Assembly: GCA_029721515.1 (NCBI GenBank)
Contig: CM056556.1
Span: 4,278,501-4,342,500 of the forward strand
Source of the DNA: Synanceia verrucosa
Taxonomy: Eukaryota; Chordata; Actinopteri; Perciformes; Synanceiidae
Reading direction: 5' to 3'
DNA: 64,000 bases
The notes below the pieces were generated by a model. That model did no database searches. It worked only from the letters and a program-made list of their open reading frames with translations, and was not told the origin of the DNA. The first letter of the stretch is position 1. Each line of letters opens with the position of its first letter. This document shows, piece by piece, positions 36,834 through 49,600 of the stretch. The translations under genes were made by a program, and so were the position numbers.

Positions 36834-39800
36834 GAGTGCTCAGCAATAATCCCTCGTTGCAACAGGTCAAATATGAACCAGAAATTCCATCAGTAAACAT
36901 AAATTTGGTAAACAGGGACTTAATTTAAAACCCTACATGATCGCGTGACCACTTGTGTTCCGTCAGTTGATCATGATCTTTCATGGAAGACATTTTTAAC
37001 ATGTCACAGTAGAAAAACCACAAGTGTAAATAATGGAATCAATGATGGCTGAATTCCATTTAGCTTCTTTGATTTCAGGTTCCTGGTATTATGCATGCCT
37101 GCTCACTCTAATGAAACACTAAATAGAACAGAGCCAGTGTTGTGCTTCAGTGCAGTACCCATCATGACATTCTGCTCTTATTAGGCGACGCCTTCAATCA
37201 ACAGTGACTTGCGTATCTGACAATGTCATTTCCACGTTTGTGGATATGGTCGACAAAATAGAAAAGCCCAGCTCACCCACACAGGTGTCTGTAATTTCCC
37301 AGGCTGATTGGATCCATCCATTGTGGGGATTTTGTAGGGCACTGTGTGGTGCATAAATTCCCTACTCACACAGTAAAATAGCACACTTTATTGTAAATGG
37401 TGAGTGATTTGGGTCCGTGGCGCAGGAAGTCGTCCCCACTGCTCTGATTGGTTCCTCCATCCACCAAAAAACACCCGTCAGTGAGACACTAGACATTTTT
37501 TCAAATTGTTTTAGCAAACCAAGAGGCCTAGAACCAGACTGGGTCTCTCTGGCCCCATATGACTTCCCACTTTTACTGGTAGGAATGATGGCCAGAAGTA
37601 CAACATCAGGTTGGAATTATCCGCAGAGGACAGGTGATCGTTTGTTTACTGCTGAGGAGAAATCATTGGAAGTGGCTGCGTTCAAGATGAAATCCGAGGT
37701 AACGGTTGAGTTTGTTGCTTTGGGTGAAGCCTCGGAGCTCAGTCGCTGCGTATCGCTGCTACACGAACATTACCCAGCCAGCTTCACTCATTAGACATTC
37801 TTCCAGCCTGACAGCCTGGAGTATTACCTGAAGTCATTCTTAACAGTTTTTTTTATTGGTTTGATAATGATTTAATCTGACAGACACAGTTTTAGGAAGA
37901 GGTTCGAGCATCAGGATGCAACCGATTTGGGCTGTGATGTGCAGCGACCCTGCTGGCTGTGATTCACTGCCTGCCCCCATATGCTCCGACTCTTCTTGTT
38001 GTGTCCACGGGGGGAACATGACAGCTGCTGATGTACAGCTCAGGCACGAGCGGTCACATCTCCTCTGCTTGGCTGCCTCCACAAACTCTCTACACATCCC
38101 TTATTTACTGCCTCGCTCTGCAGACACCCGGCGCTACATATACAGTAGCTGGCAGCACTGACACTGTAGAAATACAGCTGAGGTATATCCTGCACCCGGG
38201 AGACGTTAAAGGAGGGTAGTTGCATCTCGTTCTGTAAATCAGACTGCTTTGTAACCCCGAACTGCAGGGAAGAAGTAATATTTTGTTGTGGCACTTCTTC
38301 TCACCAGGTGGGAAAGTCTTTATGCACAGATTTCACAGAAAAATGCAGTGGAATAAAACAAATCCAAATCTGACATCACCTTCCAGCTCTGCCACCGTCA
38401 CCACACATTTCCTGGTTTTGTCAGAGAAAATGTTCCATCGTGTTTTTAAGATGCTGGAATGAATGACGTTTTAACAAAAGCTGTTTGATGAGGTTATTTT
38501 TGTACATTGGTTGTGTCTGTTTTAATGTTTGTTTTTATACAACATACTGTTCTTTTTTTTTGTTTCTTGTTGTAGGCCGTTTTAAATGGCTTTTCTTTTT
38601 TTATCCATCCATGACAGAGGCTCATCTTCTCTCATTGTGAGAACATGATACCATTAAGCATTTGTTTCATAGAGGATTGGTCTTTACAGTGTTTCTCTCT
38701 AAGGTGCAAAAAAGAAAAAAAACGCCTTTCTGTCTTAACATTTTTAAAGGCAGATAAAGCAATTAAAGATTTGCCATACAACGGTTGAAGCCCACAAAGA
38801 CATACTGCATACTGTCGCCGTGCTTCTCTGTATTAAAACCTAGTTTAATTAAATTAGGATGTGCTGGTATAATCTGCAGTATGTCTTTTAAAACTGCCAG
38901 CATAAGACCCATTATGTATTTCTAGAGCATGATGTATTAGAGGACACTGTACGACACAGAGCTTATGTCACTACAGTATATCAGCCCTGTGCATTCGCCC
39001 CGGATGTAAATATGCTCATTTTACAGCTGATGTAACTTACTGTTCTACTTTACCTCTTGTAATCACATTGCCAGTTTAATTGCCATTGTGAATTGCCTAA
39101 CAGCCCATGCTCTTTTGTGCTCATTTTACAGTATCTTCCACCCATATATTATCCATTCTCTCACGTTTGATAGTTTTTCTGCCTCTGTGAAGTGCAGGAG
39201 TAGTGTCAATTTTGATGTAAATTTGTGTTTTTGTCGGTATTTTATTTGCATCTCGTAGTATGACACGTTTTTCCGTCTTTTTCTCTGAAGGGGAAAGGGA
39301 TATGTAGTATTCCTTTTTATCCATGGAAGCACTCCCAGTAAACCACAGAGCTGGAAAAGGAAGAATGCACATGCAGTAATTGGGTTTCGTCTGCTGTGAA
39401 GAATTTTGAGAGCTAGAAGCTATTTTTTATTTTAATTTTTTTTTTTTTTCTGCCACCTCCGACATATTATTTCTGTAATCTCTTCCTAATCCCTCCTCCC
39501 CCCACCCCTCCCGTGCTACAGCTGAATATCTGAGCAGTGGAAATGTATGCTCTAGAAATGGTGTGTTTGATGTTGTGTTCTGCTGGATGGCACTATCTGA
39601 TACCTGCCAGCCTTGTCCTGTGGAGTTTTTCTGCTACATGTGAAAGCACTCTGAATATCTATACTAGGTGGTGCACTACCTTCTCTTTATTCTCTAAATC
39701 AACTATTTTTTAAATAAAGGAAAGAGTGTCACAAAAATCCCACGATACCGTACGCTCATTGCCTTTCATGTTTAATGACTCAATGCTCCTCACGTATTCC

Positions 39801-40282
39801 CTTTTTATGTCACCGTCAATTTTCCGATGCTGAATATTTCGGGGGACAGGACTTGGCATGAAGAGCAAAGTGAAGCGGTGTCACAGTAGATCCCATGGTG
39901 TATTGAATGAAATAGAGTTGTGTCGCTGCATTAAAAGAAGGATAACAAAACCTGAGGGACTGTTGTCCTAAAGATGCTGAAATGAGCTAATGAAAGTCAG
40001 CCAGCCTAACAGAGGGGGTTTATTTTGTGAAAGAACAATAGTGGAGATGATGAAAGTGGGAACCATCGCCAAGCTGTCTCTCGTTTCTACAGCATGGAGC
40101 AGAGTATTTTTGTACAGAGCTTTATCCCTTTCTTAACCTAATTGTCATCAGTCCCATGTGTGCTAGTGAGTGGACTTTATTGTGCCATTCCATCCTGGCT
40201 TTTTGTTTTACATCACTGTTCCTTCTATGCAAAAATATGACCTATTTTAGCCTTTGTACAGATTATTTTGTATGAGTACTGA

Positions 40283-40288
40283 AATAAA
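40283..40288 (+). promoter_or_regulatory. tspan9: Candidate distal poly(A) signal of tspan9
   Basis: AATAAA in the context gtactgaaataaagtaaaca, about 5.85 kb after the stop. It is the best-looking distal end, but only by sequence context. Confidence 0.4.
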
Positions 40289-40820
40289 GTAAACAGAATG
40301 AAACGTGGATATTTTTTTAACAGCATTTCACTTTTTTTCTCCCCTCATCCTCTGCAGACCTCATTACATTAACCTGAATTGGGAAGGCTTTAATTTTGAT
40401 GAGACCGTTTAGGTTGTCCCCACATCTGTTGTGTTTCCCCAAGTAAACTGCATGGCAGCGAGGCTTTTTAGTGTTTTTTTGTTGTTGTTGTTGTTTTTTA
40501 ACATGATGCAAACATGCATGGCTAATGCTTCTGCAGGCTTACTGAAGCTGTATACTTATGTAGTTCAGGTAAAAGTTAAAGGAACAGTTGATAGTGATAG
40601 TACATTTTGTTGAAATAACATCCTGACGCCAATAAATAAATTTAATCACAGGAGAAAAAAAAGAAGAAAAAAAAAAAGTCAGCCATGTTTGTAATAAATC
40701 CACTCCATCACTTCATTAAACAGCCCGTTAGCTGCTAGCTTTGCAGCTGTGCTAACAATTACATCCATCACGCATAATGATGGTTTTTGGAGTGTGATCT
40801 TGTGAGTGTTCGATTCCTTT

Positions 40821-41372
40821 GATTCCTCTCATGATATTAAGCTAAAGCATTCAGTTAGCTTTAGCTTAATATAACAACCAGAAATATACTTCTGTTTGTT
40901 TAATCTGCTCAAGAAAAGAATAAAAACAGACATGTTGTGGTTTTGCAGGGTTGCTATATGTCAGACTTTCTTAGCTGGGCGCAGTTTTCCACATTAAAAC
41001 CACAACCTGTCATTTACTGTTACAGTGACTTCCTACTGTTTTATGCTAGGCTATTAGCGTACCAGCTGCTAGCTGTAGCTCAGTGCACAAATATTGGTGT
41101 AAAAAGCTGTTTGTTGTTTTGAAAGAAAGATTTGGGGAATACTTCTTTCTTTATTACAGTTAGATAAGACGAATGATGCCACTCTCATGTTTATACGGTA
41201 AATATGAGGTAACAATTAGCTCGCGGTTAGCTTAGCACAAAAACTGGAAACAGGTGGTCTGGCTATGTCCAGAGGTTCAAAAATAAAAATACCATCAACA
41301 GGTTATATGTTGTTTTTCATTCATACATAAACAATTGTATACTTGTCAACCATTTTGTGCATTATGTTCTAG
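40821..41372 (+). repeat. Dispersed repeat, copy 1, with perfect hairpin
   Basis: About 550 bp closely resembles 43111-43625. It starts at gattcctc and ends at ttatgttctag. The first part has perfect 15-base inverted arms (40834-40848 and 40858-40872, atattaagctaaagc). It is related to 19888-20010. Confidence 0.85.
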
Positions 41373-42133
41373 TTTTCAATCAACAAGCTGCTGGCAGACA
41401 TGACAGTGGTATCGATACTACTGGCAAGAAACCCAAAAATGTAGGAGTCGGATATTAAAGAATGCAAAACATAATGTGATTATTAAGAGCAAGCGCTCCT
41501 CAATTAAGTGTCTGTGGGACTAAAACAGAGTTGTAGCCTCTCCTCTCTGGAAAAAAGACATCAATCTCATTAAGTCTTCATGTAGTTCAGGCAAGCTACT
41601 GATTTACCTGAGAGACCTCGTGTCCTTCTGTCTCTCCACTGGAGACACAGGATGTGATGACTTTAATAAAGTGTGTGATTAAAATTCATGTACAGTATCT
41701 CTATTTCCAAGGACGTTTTAGATTATGTCTCTGAGTTATGAGCTGGAGTTAGAGAAGAGCCAGTGAATCCTTCATACGTCCACATTAACTTTATATTTAG
41801 TGTGACGTATTTTATTTATGTTCTCTATTCTCAGATAATTTATGGTCAGTCTGGCAAATGATCCGTTTTGCCAGCGGATTATCAATTGATACATGGCTGA
41901 AATTTAGCAGATTCACTCAAAAGCACAAACAGACGCAGCACAGCGGAAACATCAGAACGGCCTCTTGTCATTTAACCACTTGAAATGTTGTCGTCTGGCT
42001 TTTTTCAGCTGTGATTCTGCTGTTGTGTTTGCAGGACAGCAGCTAGCCTATCTTTAATTTGTAAAAACGAACAAAAGTCTTTCAGAGGCAATAAATGTTA
42101 ATAGTCAAACTATGACGTGCATTAGGCTTGTGA

Positions 42134-42438
42134 CAGTGGCGTATCTAGGGGTGTTATGTGCCTCCTCTGAAATCTGATTGGCCACCCCAGGTGCCATCAT
42201 TATATGTATATTAGCTTAATTTGATTTGATCCACAGTTTATATATTTGCGTTGTCTTTATTTTGGCACCTTTGATTAAAAAAATAAATGATTAAGGCTTT
42301 GTATTACACTTTTATTGTATTCTTCTATTTAAATTTCAATTTATTCTAACTTTTAAGATTGTAATTTTAGTAGTCAGATAAATTATAAACGACTGATCCT
42401 GCTGGCCACCCCTGTGAAAAAGTCTGGATACGCCACTG
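42134..42438 (+). mobile_element. hAT-like MITE with 8-bp target duplication
   Basis: The termini are cagtggcgtatc and gatacgccactg (inverted). They are flanked by gcttgtga and gcttacga, an 8-bp direct repeat with six of eight bases matching, as expected for an aged hAT insertion. The element is 305 bp and non-coding. Confidence 0.85.
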
Positions 42439-42643
42439 GCTTACGAGTCTGCTATACAGCATCTCCCAGTTTTATTATGTGCTGTTATACAATGATAATA
42501 AAGAGTTTTGAGAGAGTCCATGGAGGTGGAAGGAGGTCTACAATCAGCAGTAGGCTGACAGGACTCCAAAGCTCGTAAGCCATTCAGCTGCAGTCAGTAA
42601 TCTGACCTTCCTGTCTACATAGACAGTTCTGGGCCCCACCAGC

Positions 42644-42685
42644 ATGGCGAGGCAGCGTCACAGCTCCATGCCCTCCTTTTCATGA
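42644..42685 (+). promoter_or_regulatory. tspan33: Possible upstream ORFs in tspan33 leader
   Basis: A 13-codon ATG frame ends in TGA at 42685, and a second, 6-codon frame runs 42714-42734. Both precede the main ATG at 42786. They matter only if transcription starts upstream of them, which is unknown. Confidence 0.3.
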
Positions 42686-42785
42686 GCCGGTTACCCCCTC
42701 CTCACAGACTCACATGGCGGCTGACTCGGTCTGAGGACTGTTTTAAACTCATCTGTAGCTCAGCGTGTCTGTAAAAACACCAGCA

Positions 42786-42881
42786 ATGGACAGGAAACAG
42801 AATCTGAACCGAGCTGAGACGTTCTCCTTCGTCAACCCCTGGATCAGATATTTTCTCTTCTTCTTCAGCTTCTTGTTTTGG
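42786..42881 (+). CDS. tspan33: tspan33 exon 1: start and TM1 beginning
   Basis: 32 codons. The ATG at 42786 sits in the context ccagcaATGG. The protein starts MDRKQNLNRAETFSFVNPW and enters TM1 (FLFFFSFLFW), the family pattern of a Phe-Trp exon end. The donor is tgg|gtgagt. An in-frame GTG 21 bases upstream is not a likely start. Confidence 0.93.
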
Positions 42882-45800
42882 GTGAGTAGAGTTGAAGGAT
42901 TAGTGCTGGGGAAAAAAAAAAGCCACAGCTGTTATGGTAGTTTCGGTGCTCTGGGACGCCAAGTGTTCTTAATGTTTCTGAGCACACGAATCACCAGCTA
43001 ACGGGGAGTTATAGCTTTCCAAAACTGTTTGTCAGCGTTGCTAACTCTGCCTGTGGTTGTTGTTTTTTTTTTTTTTAAAGAAATGTGACATTTTATATGA
43101 TAAGAACATTGATTCCTCCCGATATTAAGCTAAAGCTAGCAGTCAGCTAGCTTAGCTTAATATAAAAACCGGAAATATACTTCTGTTCGTTTCATGTGCC
43201 CAAAAAAAATGTTTAAAAAAAACATGTTGAGGTTTTGCAGGGTTTCGATATACCAGACTTTCCTAGCTGGGTGAAGTTTTTTCCATTAAAACCATACAGT
43301 ACATCATGTACAGTTTCAGTGACTTCCCATTGTTTTACGCTAGGCTATTAGCGCACCCGCTGCTAGCTGTAGCTCAGTGCACAAAAAAGCTGTTTGTCAT
43401 TTAAAAAAAATCATTTTGGGAAATGCTTCTTTTTTTCTTACAGTTAGATAAAACAATTGATACCACTAACATGTTAATATGGTAAATATGAAATAACATT
43501 TAGCGTGCGGTTAGCTTAGCACAAAAAGTGGAAACAGTTGGCCTGGCTATGTCCAGAGGGTTTTTTTTTGTTTTTAATTCATGCATAAACTACGTGTACA
43601 ATGCATCATGTGCATTATGTTCTAGTCCCAGTGTCCTGGGATGCCAAGTATTCGTAATATTTCTGAGCACATAAATCACCAGCTTTCGGGGAATTGTAGC
43701 TTTCTAAAAGCATCTTAGCTGCGAGACAAGGAGGCCAAACTAAAAAAGGCAAAAGAAAAAAGGGTTGATGAATAAAATATGATCAAATATGTCAAATAGT
43801 ACCTGTAGCTGCCTCCCTGCTGCGATCTATTTTAAGTTTACTACAGTTATGTACACTGAGTTTACTCATACATGCACTGTGGAGCAATCTTATCAAATCA
43901 GTTGAGAAGTGACTCATGGTGAATTACAAAACACCTGGCAGCTGTGTAGCCTGCTGCTGTGTGGATTTTCTGTCTGAATGTCTTGTCGGCTGCATTGTTT
44001 CACAGCATGGCTGCACAAACTCTGGAGTCTATACAGCAATGATTCCCAACCTGCTGCTTCACTGATCAATTGATTTGTTTGTTTAAGCATCCTGCACCAT
44101 TTGGTGCCCAGACTTTATAGGCTTACAAGACACTGGACAACAACAACAACAACAACAACAAGGACAAGGTCACATGACCGCTCATGCCATACAGTTTGAC
44201 AAATTTAACAAACAAATAAAATGTAAAAGCAGTTATCCATTACGATACATAGTTTGATTGATCTATCTAAGGTTTAGGTATTAGTCAACCTTCAGACAAA
44301 ATAGGTTAGAGTTCCTCAGTTGTCTCAAACATTTATTTCTTGATTTGCTGTACATAGGACTTCACCCTCAATGACACCAAGACCAGGTGAAATATAAATT
44401 GCTGCTCTTCAGGAATACAGTTATATAAACTGCTAGTTTTTATCAGGAAAGATGAGCACCTCTGATCTCTCTGTAAATTAAATTTTATGTAAAAGGTTCC
44501 AGCAGTTAATTAAAAAGTCTTGAAATTAAAATCTGGGTAATTAAGGTCTTAAATTGTCTTAAATTTACCGTCAATTTGCTGTAGTAGTAAATTCAGGTGA
44601 TATGTTTAATGCCAGTAGTAAAAAACAGTATTCAGAGATTTACAGCAATTTTGCACATTATTTTGTTTTTAAAGTTCACTTCTTCTTGAAAGTTGTGAAA
44701 TTAAAGTTGTAGAAAAAAGTTACCCAAGTGTTATGCCTTCAATTTATATCGTTGCAAGTGTTAAAGGGCTAAAAAAATATTAAAAATTATTATCGGAAAT
44801 TATCGGTTATTGGATTTTTTTCACTTCTAAATATTGATATTGGCCTCAATATTGGCCAAAACATTGGTTGGGCCCTACAATAAATTGACTATTTTCCACC
44901 AAAGAAATTATGACATTTTTGGGTCCCTGTATGAGGTTCAGTTTAATAATCCTCCTTGAATTTCAGCCCTCCATTGTTTGTTTTGTTTGACTATATTTTA
45001 ATGCTGCACTGCAAATTATAAATATTATTAATAAAATGTAAGTCAGACAAAGAAAATATTCCAGAGTTCCAAACATTCCAAGCACTGTGAAGGCCACATA
45101 GATGGATCCTTGGTAAACTATGATACACAGGAAGTAGAATCTGTTTACAAATTGAATTTTCTCAAGTTACAAACAACTCTGGACTCAAATGAGAATAGTA
45201 ATGGTGTAGCCCATATTGTTAAATGTCTGTTATTTGAGAAATGGTCAAGTTTGTGTCATTTACTGGCTGCATTTCAGTGCCCCATTCACTCCTGTTAAAT
45301 GGATATCATCAAATCCAATATCGTCAGAAATACTCCAAATGACTCCAAAGTGAAATGGGTGAGTAAATGGCAATAATTTATCCCAGAAATAAGGTCCAAT
45401 TTGTAAAAAACAGAACTTCCCCTTTAAACAAGATACCTAACCCTAATTCCTTCCCATGCTGTGTATTGGTGAGTTAATGTGTAGTTGGTGTATGAATGGG
45501 TGACTGTGATATGTAATGCAAGAGCACTTTGAGTGATCTGATTTACGATCCGACCTAAACATTTACGGTTCATGAATGTGTCCGCACAGCTGCATCCTTT
45601 TTATGAACAGCTGTAAACAACGTTCTCTTTCAAATCACCTGACATGATCACACATTTGTGATATGACGACTGGTGTCACTGAAGGTTTATGTGACAGAGC
45701 TGTCATCAGATCTACAGTATATGTCAAGAATTTATACAAGCTCCACTGCTGGTTGTTAGTGTAACTAAGAGGAGAGCCATTAAACCATCCATCAGACCCT

Positions 45801-46596
45801 TTTTTTCCTTCATGACAAGTAGCATTCATACAAACACACTGAATGCTCTTTCTGACTCCTCCACAATATTAATACTTCAAGCACACTGATCACATCTGGA
45901 GCTCCATGGAGTCCCGACACCTCCATCATACGCCTGTTCATCCGATCCCAGGAGGCCAACACTACACTGCTCTCTTACTGTGTTTAGAGCCAATAAGCGG
46001 TAACGGCAGCCACATAGCCCGACCCGTGTTGACTTTGTTTATCAGACACAGGCTCAGAAGTGAACACTGCAGCCCTAATCCATCAGGTCTTTGTCCCCAC
46101 GTCCTCACAGCTCAGTTCAGCTGGCTTTCACCTCCGCACACAATCCGCCGGGAGAAGCCTGATTCATCCCTTTGAAAAGCCTGAAAACAGAGCTGGAATA
46201 CATTCACTTTGTGTGTGTGTGTGTGTGTGTGTTTCCTGTATTCACACATAGTGGCAGACTGACAAATGGAGCTGCAGGTGATCAAACTCTTACACAACAG
46301 AGAATATCCTTTAAAAAAAAAAAAAGAAAAGAAAAAAGAAAATATGCGTCAACAACGTCTTGTGTTTTGTCAGCTATTGTCTTGTCAAATCAGATTATTG
46401 ATTCAAAAATGCGACATACCTTTTTCAAAGTAGCAATTTGCTTCTGCTGAGCGCATAAAACAAAATTTGGCTGGACGTGAAGGGATGCCAAATAAGAATT
46501 TATGCACCTCTTTCATAGAGAAAATTACACCATGGACCCATAGATCCTCACATCCCCCTGAGGTCTAATACTTTTTCACACAGAAACTAAGCAAAT

Positions 46597-46636
<40 letters not shown>

Positions 46637-49600
46637 ACACACAGCATCACTAATAAGTCTGGCAATCTGGAGGCTGGAAATGAAAAGCCAAACAATGCAG
46701 ATTGTTGTTCAAGGTGAGGAAAAACAATAAGCGAAAGGAGGGAAATTAGTGTTGACAATGCAGTCAACAGGAAGCTCTAATTCCACCTCCTCTCCACCCT
46801 CTTGGCTGCTTCATTGTGTATCTTGTGTTAGAGCGAGCTCGTGTCCTCAGCGGCTTTCCCTCAAGCAACAGCATTACTTACAGCACACACGCACAGTGCT
46901 GGATGCCGTCGCTGTTTTGAGGCCTCATTAAAACCAAGTATTCTTCCCTTCCATCCGACGGACACACGTTGTGGGCTGCTGGCGTCTGTTTTGTGCTCAG
47001 GATTTCAGGGCTTTTTGTTGCTGCTGTAATGTTTTCCTCTCAAGCACCGCAGATCTCAGAAGGATTGACACCTCTGAACTCCTCGCACGGACAACATCTC
47101 CTGCTTTCTCACCTGTTTCCACTCTGTCTCCGCTGTTGTAGTTCATGACACCTAAGAGTTCAAGTTCTGCTCGACACAAATGCTGTGTAACAATGTAAAA
47201 AGTAAAGGAATAAGTTTTTAATTCTAAAGGTGGGCTGAGTTTGTCCATACCATAAAATCCCCCACTTTGATGTCCCACATTAACAGCATTCAAATTCAGA
47301 TGATTAAAGATGAGCTCCATATGTTTTGTCATTTCTTTTTTTTTTACCCATTGACATCCATCTGTCTGTTTATCCTAATCACATACACCAGCTCTGTTTC
47401 CACGACTACAGGCGCTCTGCATGCTCAGCACCTGAGGAAAGGCTCACTGTCACTAATCTGATCACACCTGTCCAGGTTGACAGTGCAAATAAAGTCTGTT
47501 CAAAGCAAAACAGGCTCACTGGACGCAATATATCTACCGTCTCACACAGATAGAAAATACACAAAGAAGAATGCATATCAACTGACGCAAGATTTGTAAT
47601 AGATAATTAACTCTTTGAGTGCCAGCCGTTTTATAAAACAAAGTGCCTTCTTCCAGTGTTTTTGCCCATTTTGAGTCAAGACCCACAGAATATTTTGTAC
47701 TATGACTCTGAAAACACTGAATAGCTCAAATGAAAGAAGAGACTCTCTATTTCATCATGAAAAAATGTTTGTTTTTACCTTGTTCCATTCTTGTTTTATC
47801 AGAGGTAGAGTAGAGGACACTTTCACCAAAATCACCACTTTTTGTCCAGATTCTGTTTGTTTTGCTCTAATCTCGATCGTCTCCACTTCCTGTTTTGATT
47901 TCTGTGGTGTATTCCGTCTCTTTATGCTCTGACTACATCTCCCAGAAGCCCCAAAATTACTCAAAGGCTGTAGGAGGCCACAATTGGCGACCCGCTGCCG
48001 AAAAAACACTTTGAGGTATATACTGTATAGTAGTATGTCGATGGCACCCAAGTGTCAGATTTTAAATGACATTGAAATACGTCAATGGCACCAAAGAGTT
48101 AAGAAGAAGCTGTGGTCATGCAGGTGTTCTTATGGAAAAGTGTGAATTTTGGATTAAAACCAGGAGACTGACAGAGTTTAGGTTCACAAGACAAAAGAAT
48201 CCGCGCTTCTGAGGCATTGTTAGGTGTTTTTCTTTAGCTTTACACAGAGCCAGGTTAGCTGTTTCCTCTTGTTTCTTTAAGCTAACTGAAGCTGACAGAT
48301 GGTCATAGTCCGAGGGGGTTTTGTTATAATCTGTTTCCTGTTTTAGTTTGAAAGTCCTCCTGTGTGTCTTCCTGCCTGTGTGATTGTCTGCCTCACCGTT
48401 ATTCACTGGTTTCACCTGTCCATCGTTATCTCTCTCTTTTCATTGTGTATTCAGGCTCTGCTCTGTTCTTTGTCTTTTGTGTTTGTCTCTGTTTGGCTGC
48501 ATCTAGTTTTGTTTATCTGCTCCTGTCTGGACTCTCAGCTTGTAAGATTTTTGCTTTTTTAAAGTATTTTCATTGAATCAGTCTGTGTTTTGGTCCTTTC
48601 TGTCAGTGCTCCTTCCTGAATCCACAACAGTAAGAGACTGGATCATTCAGCTGATTCCACATTTACAAGAATCATCTTATTGTCATTTACATAAATACAG
48701 GTAAATACATATCCAAAGTTTGCAGTGGGCTGCTTTATAAAGCACCTGGGGAGCAACTCCAGGGTTAAGTGTCTCGCTCAAGGACACAACAACTTTTCGT
48801 ATAAACCAGTTTGCCCATAAGGACCATTAGTTTCCTGGCAGTTAACTCTTTGAGTGCCATTGTCTCCTGCAGCCTGTGAGTAATGTTGGGGCTTCTGGGA
48901 GATGTAGTCAGAGCATAAAGAGACGGTATACACCACAGAAATCAAAACAGGAAGTGGAGACGATCGAGATTAGAGAGCAAAACAGAATCTGGACAAAAAG
49001 TGGTGATTTTGGTGAAAGTGTCCTCTACTCTACCTCTGATGAAAGAAGAATGGAACAAGGTAAAAACAAACATGTTTTTCATGATGAAATAGAGAGTCTC
49101 TTCTTTCATTTGAACTATTCAGTGTTTTCAGAGACTTAGTACAAAATATTCTGTGGGTCTAGAAATATGATTTAAAATGGGAAAAAACACTGGAACGATG
49201 CACTTTCTGTTTATAAGTTGTGTTATGTCTGTTTATATAATGACTGACACTCAAAGAGTTAAACATGTCACTATTCTTATATAATGCAAAAGATTGAGGT
49301 TGAATTGTTGCTGCATAACAGGAATGACCCATTTGGCAGCAACTTTTGAATTACCAGATACTGAGTTTTTGAGCAATCATCAGAGAAAATAACATCTGCT
49401 CTGTGCTATTTGATTATTTTGTTGATCATAATTTCCCTCTTTTTTCCAGGTTTTCTCTTTGTTGATTATCACCATTGGGGTGTATGCTAAAGTCCAGAAA
49501 GCAACAGGTACATTACTCATTATTTTCACTTTCAGGTACCTACAAGGGCACTTTTCCACACTTATTTAATTTAAGTATGTTTTTCATATTTATGTTATTT

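Larger units (their letters stand above)
34437..40300 (+). other. tspan9: Putative long 3' UTR of tspan9
   Basis: No splice-linked coding sequence follows the stop. The stretch is T-rich in places and has candidate poly(A) signals at 36110-36115, 39713-39718 and 40283-40288. The last follows a run typical of 3' ends (tttgtacagattattttgta). Mammalian TSPAN9 has a 3' UTR of several kilobases, so an end near 40.3 kb is plausible but unproven. A MITE at 36171-36833 lies inside. The 125-codon frame at 37417-37794 has no recognised family. Confidence 0.35.
40301..42785 (+). other. Intergenic region and tspan33 5' flank
   Basis: The stretch carries a dispersed repeat with a hairpin (40821-41372) and a hAT-type MITE (42134-42438). 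The last ~180 bases before 42786 are GC-richer and probably hold the tspan33 5' UTR. A (GTT)n run lies near 40480. No other gene was found. Confidence 0.7.
42882..49449 (+). other. tspan33: tspan33 intron 1
   Basis: This is a 6.6-kb intron. It holds a repeat copy (43111-43625) flanked by a diverged 80-bp direct repeat, a (CAA)n run, a CAGGGTTC-family MITE fragment, GT and CA microsatellites, and two TTAA-MITEs in opposite orientation (47607-48102 and 48842-49262). The 45.0-46.2 kb part looks unique. Confidence 0.85.

Noticed and set aside
37417..37794. 125-codon plus-strand frame after tspan9
   Set aside because: No recognised family and it starts at a non-ATG codon. It lies in the putative 3' UTR and is probably chance.
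42786..43001. tspan33 exon 1 frame reading on into intron 1
   Set aside because: The gtgagt donor at 42882 and the continuing TM1 in the exon at 49450 show that the extension past 42881 is intronic.
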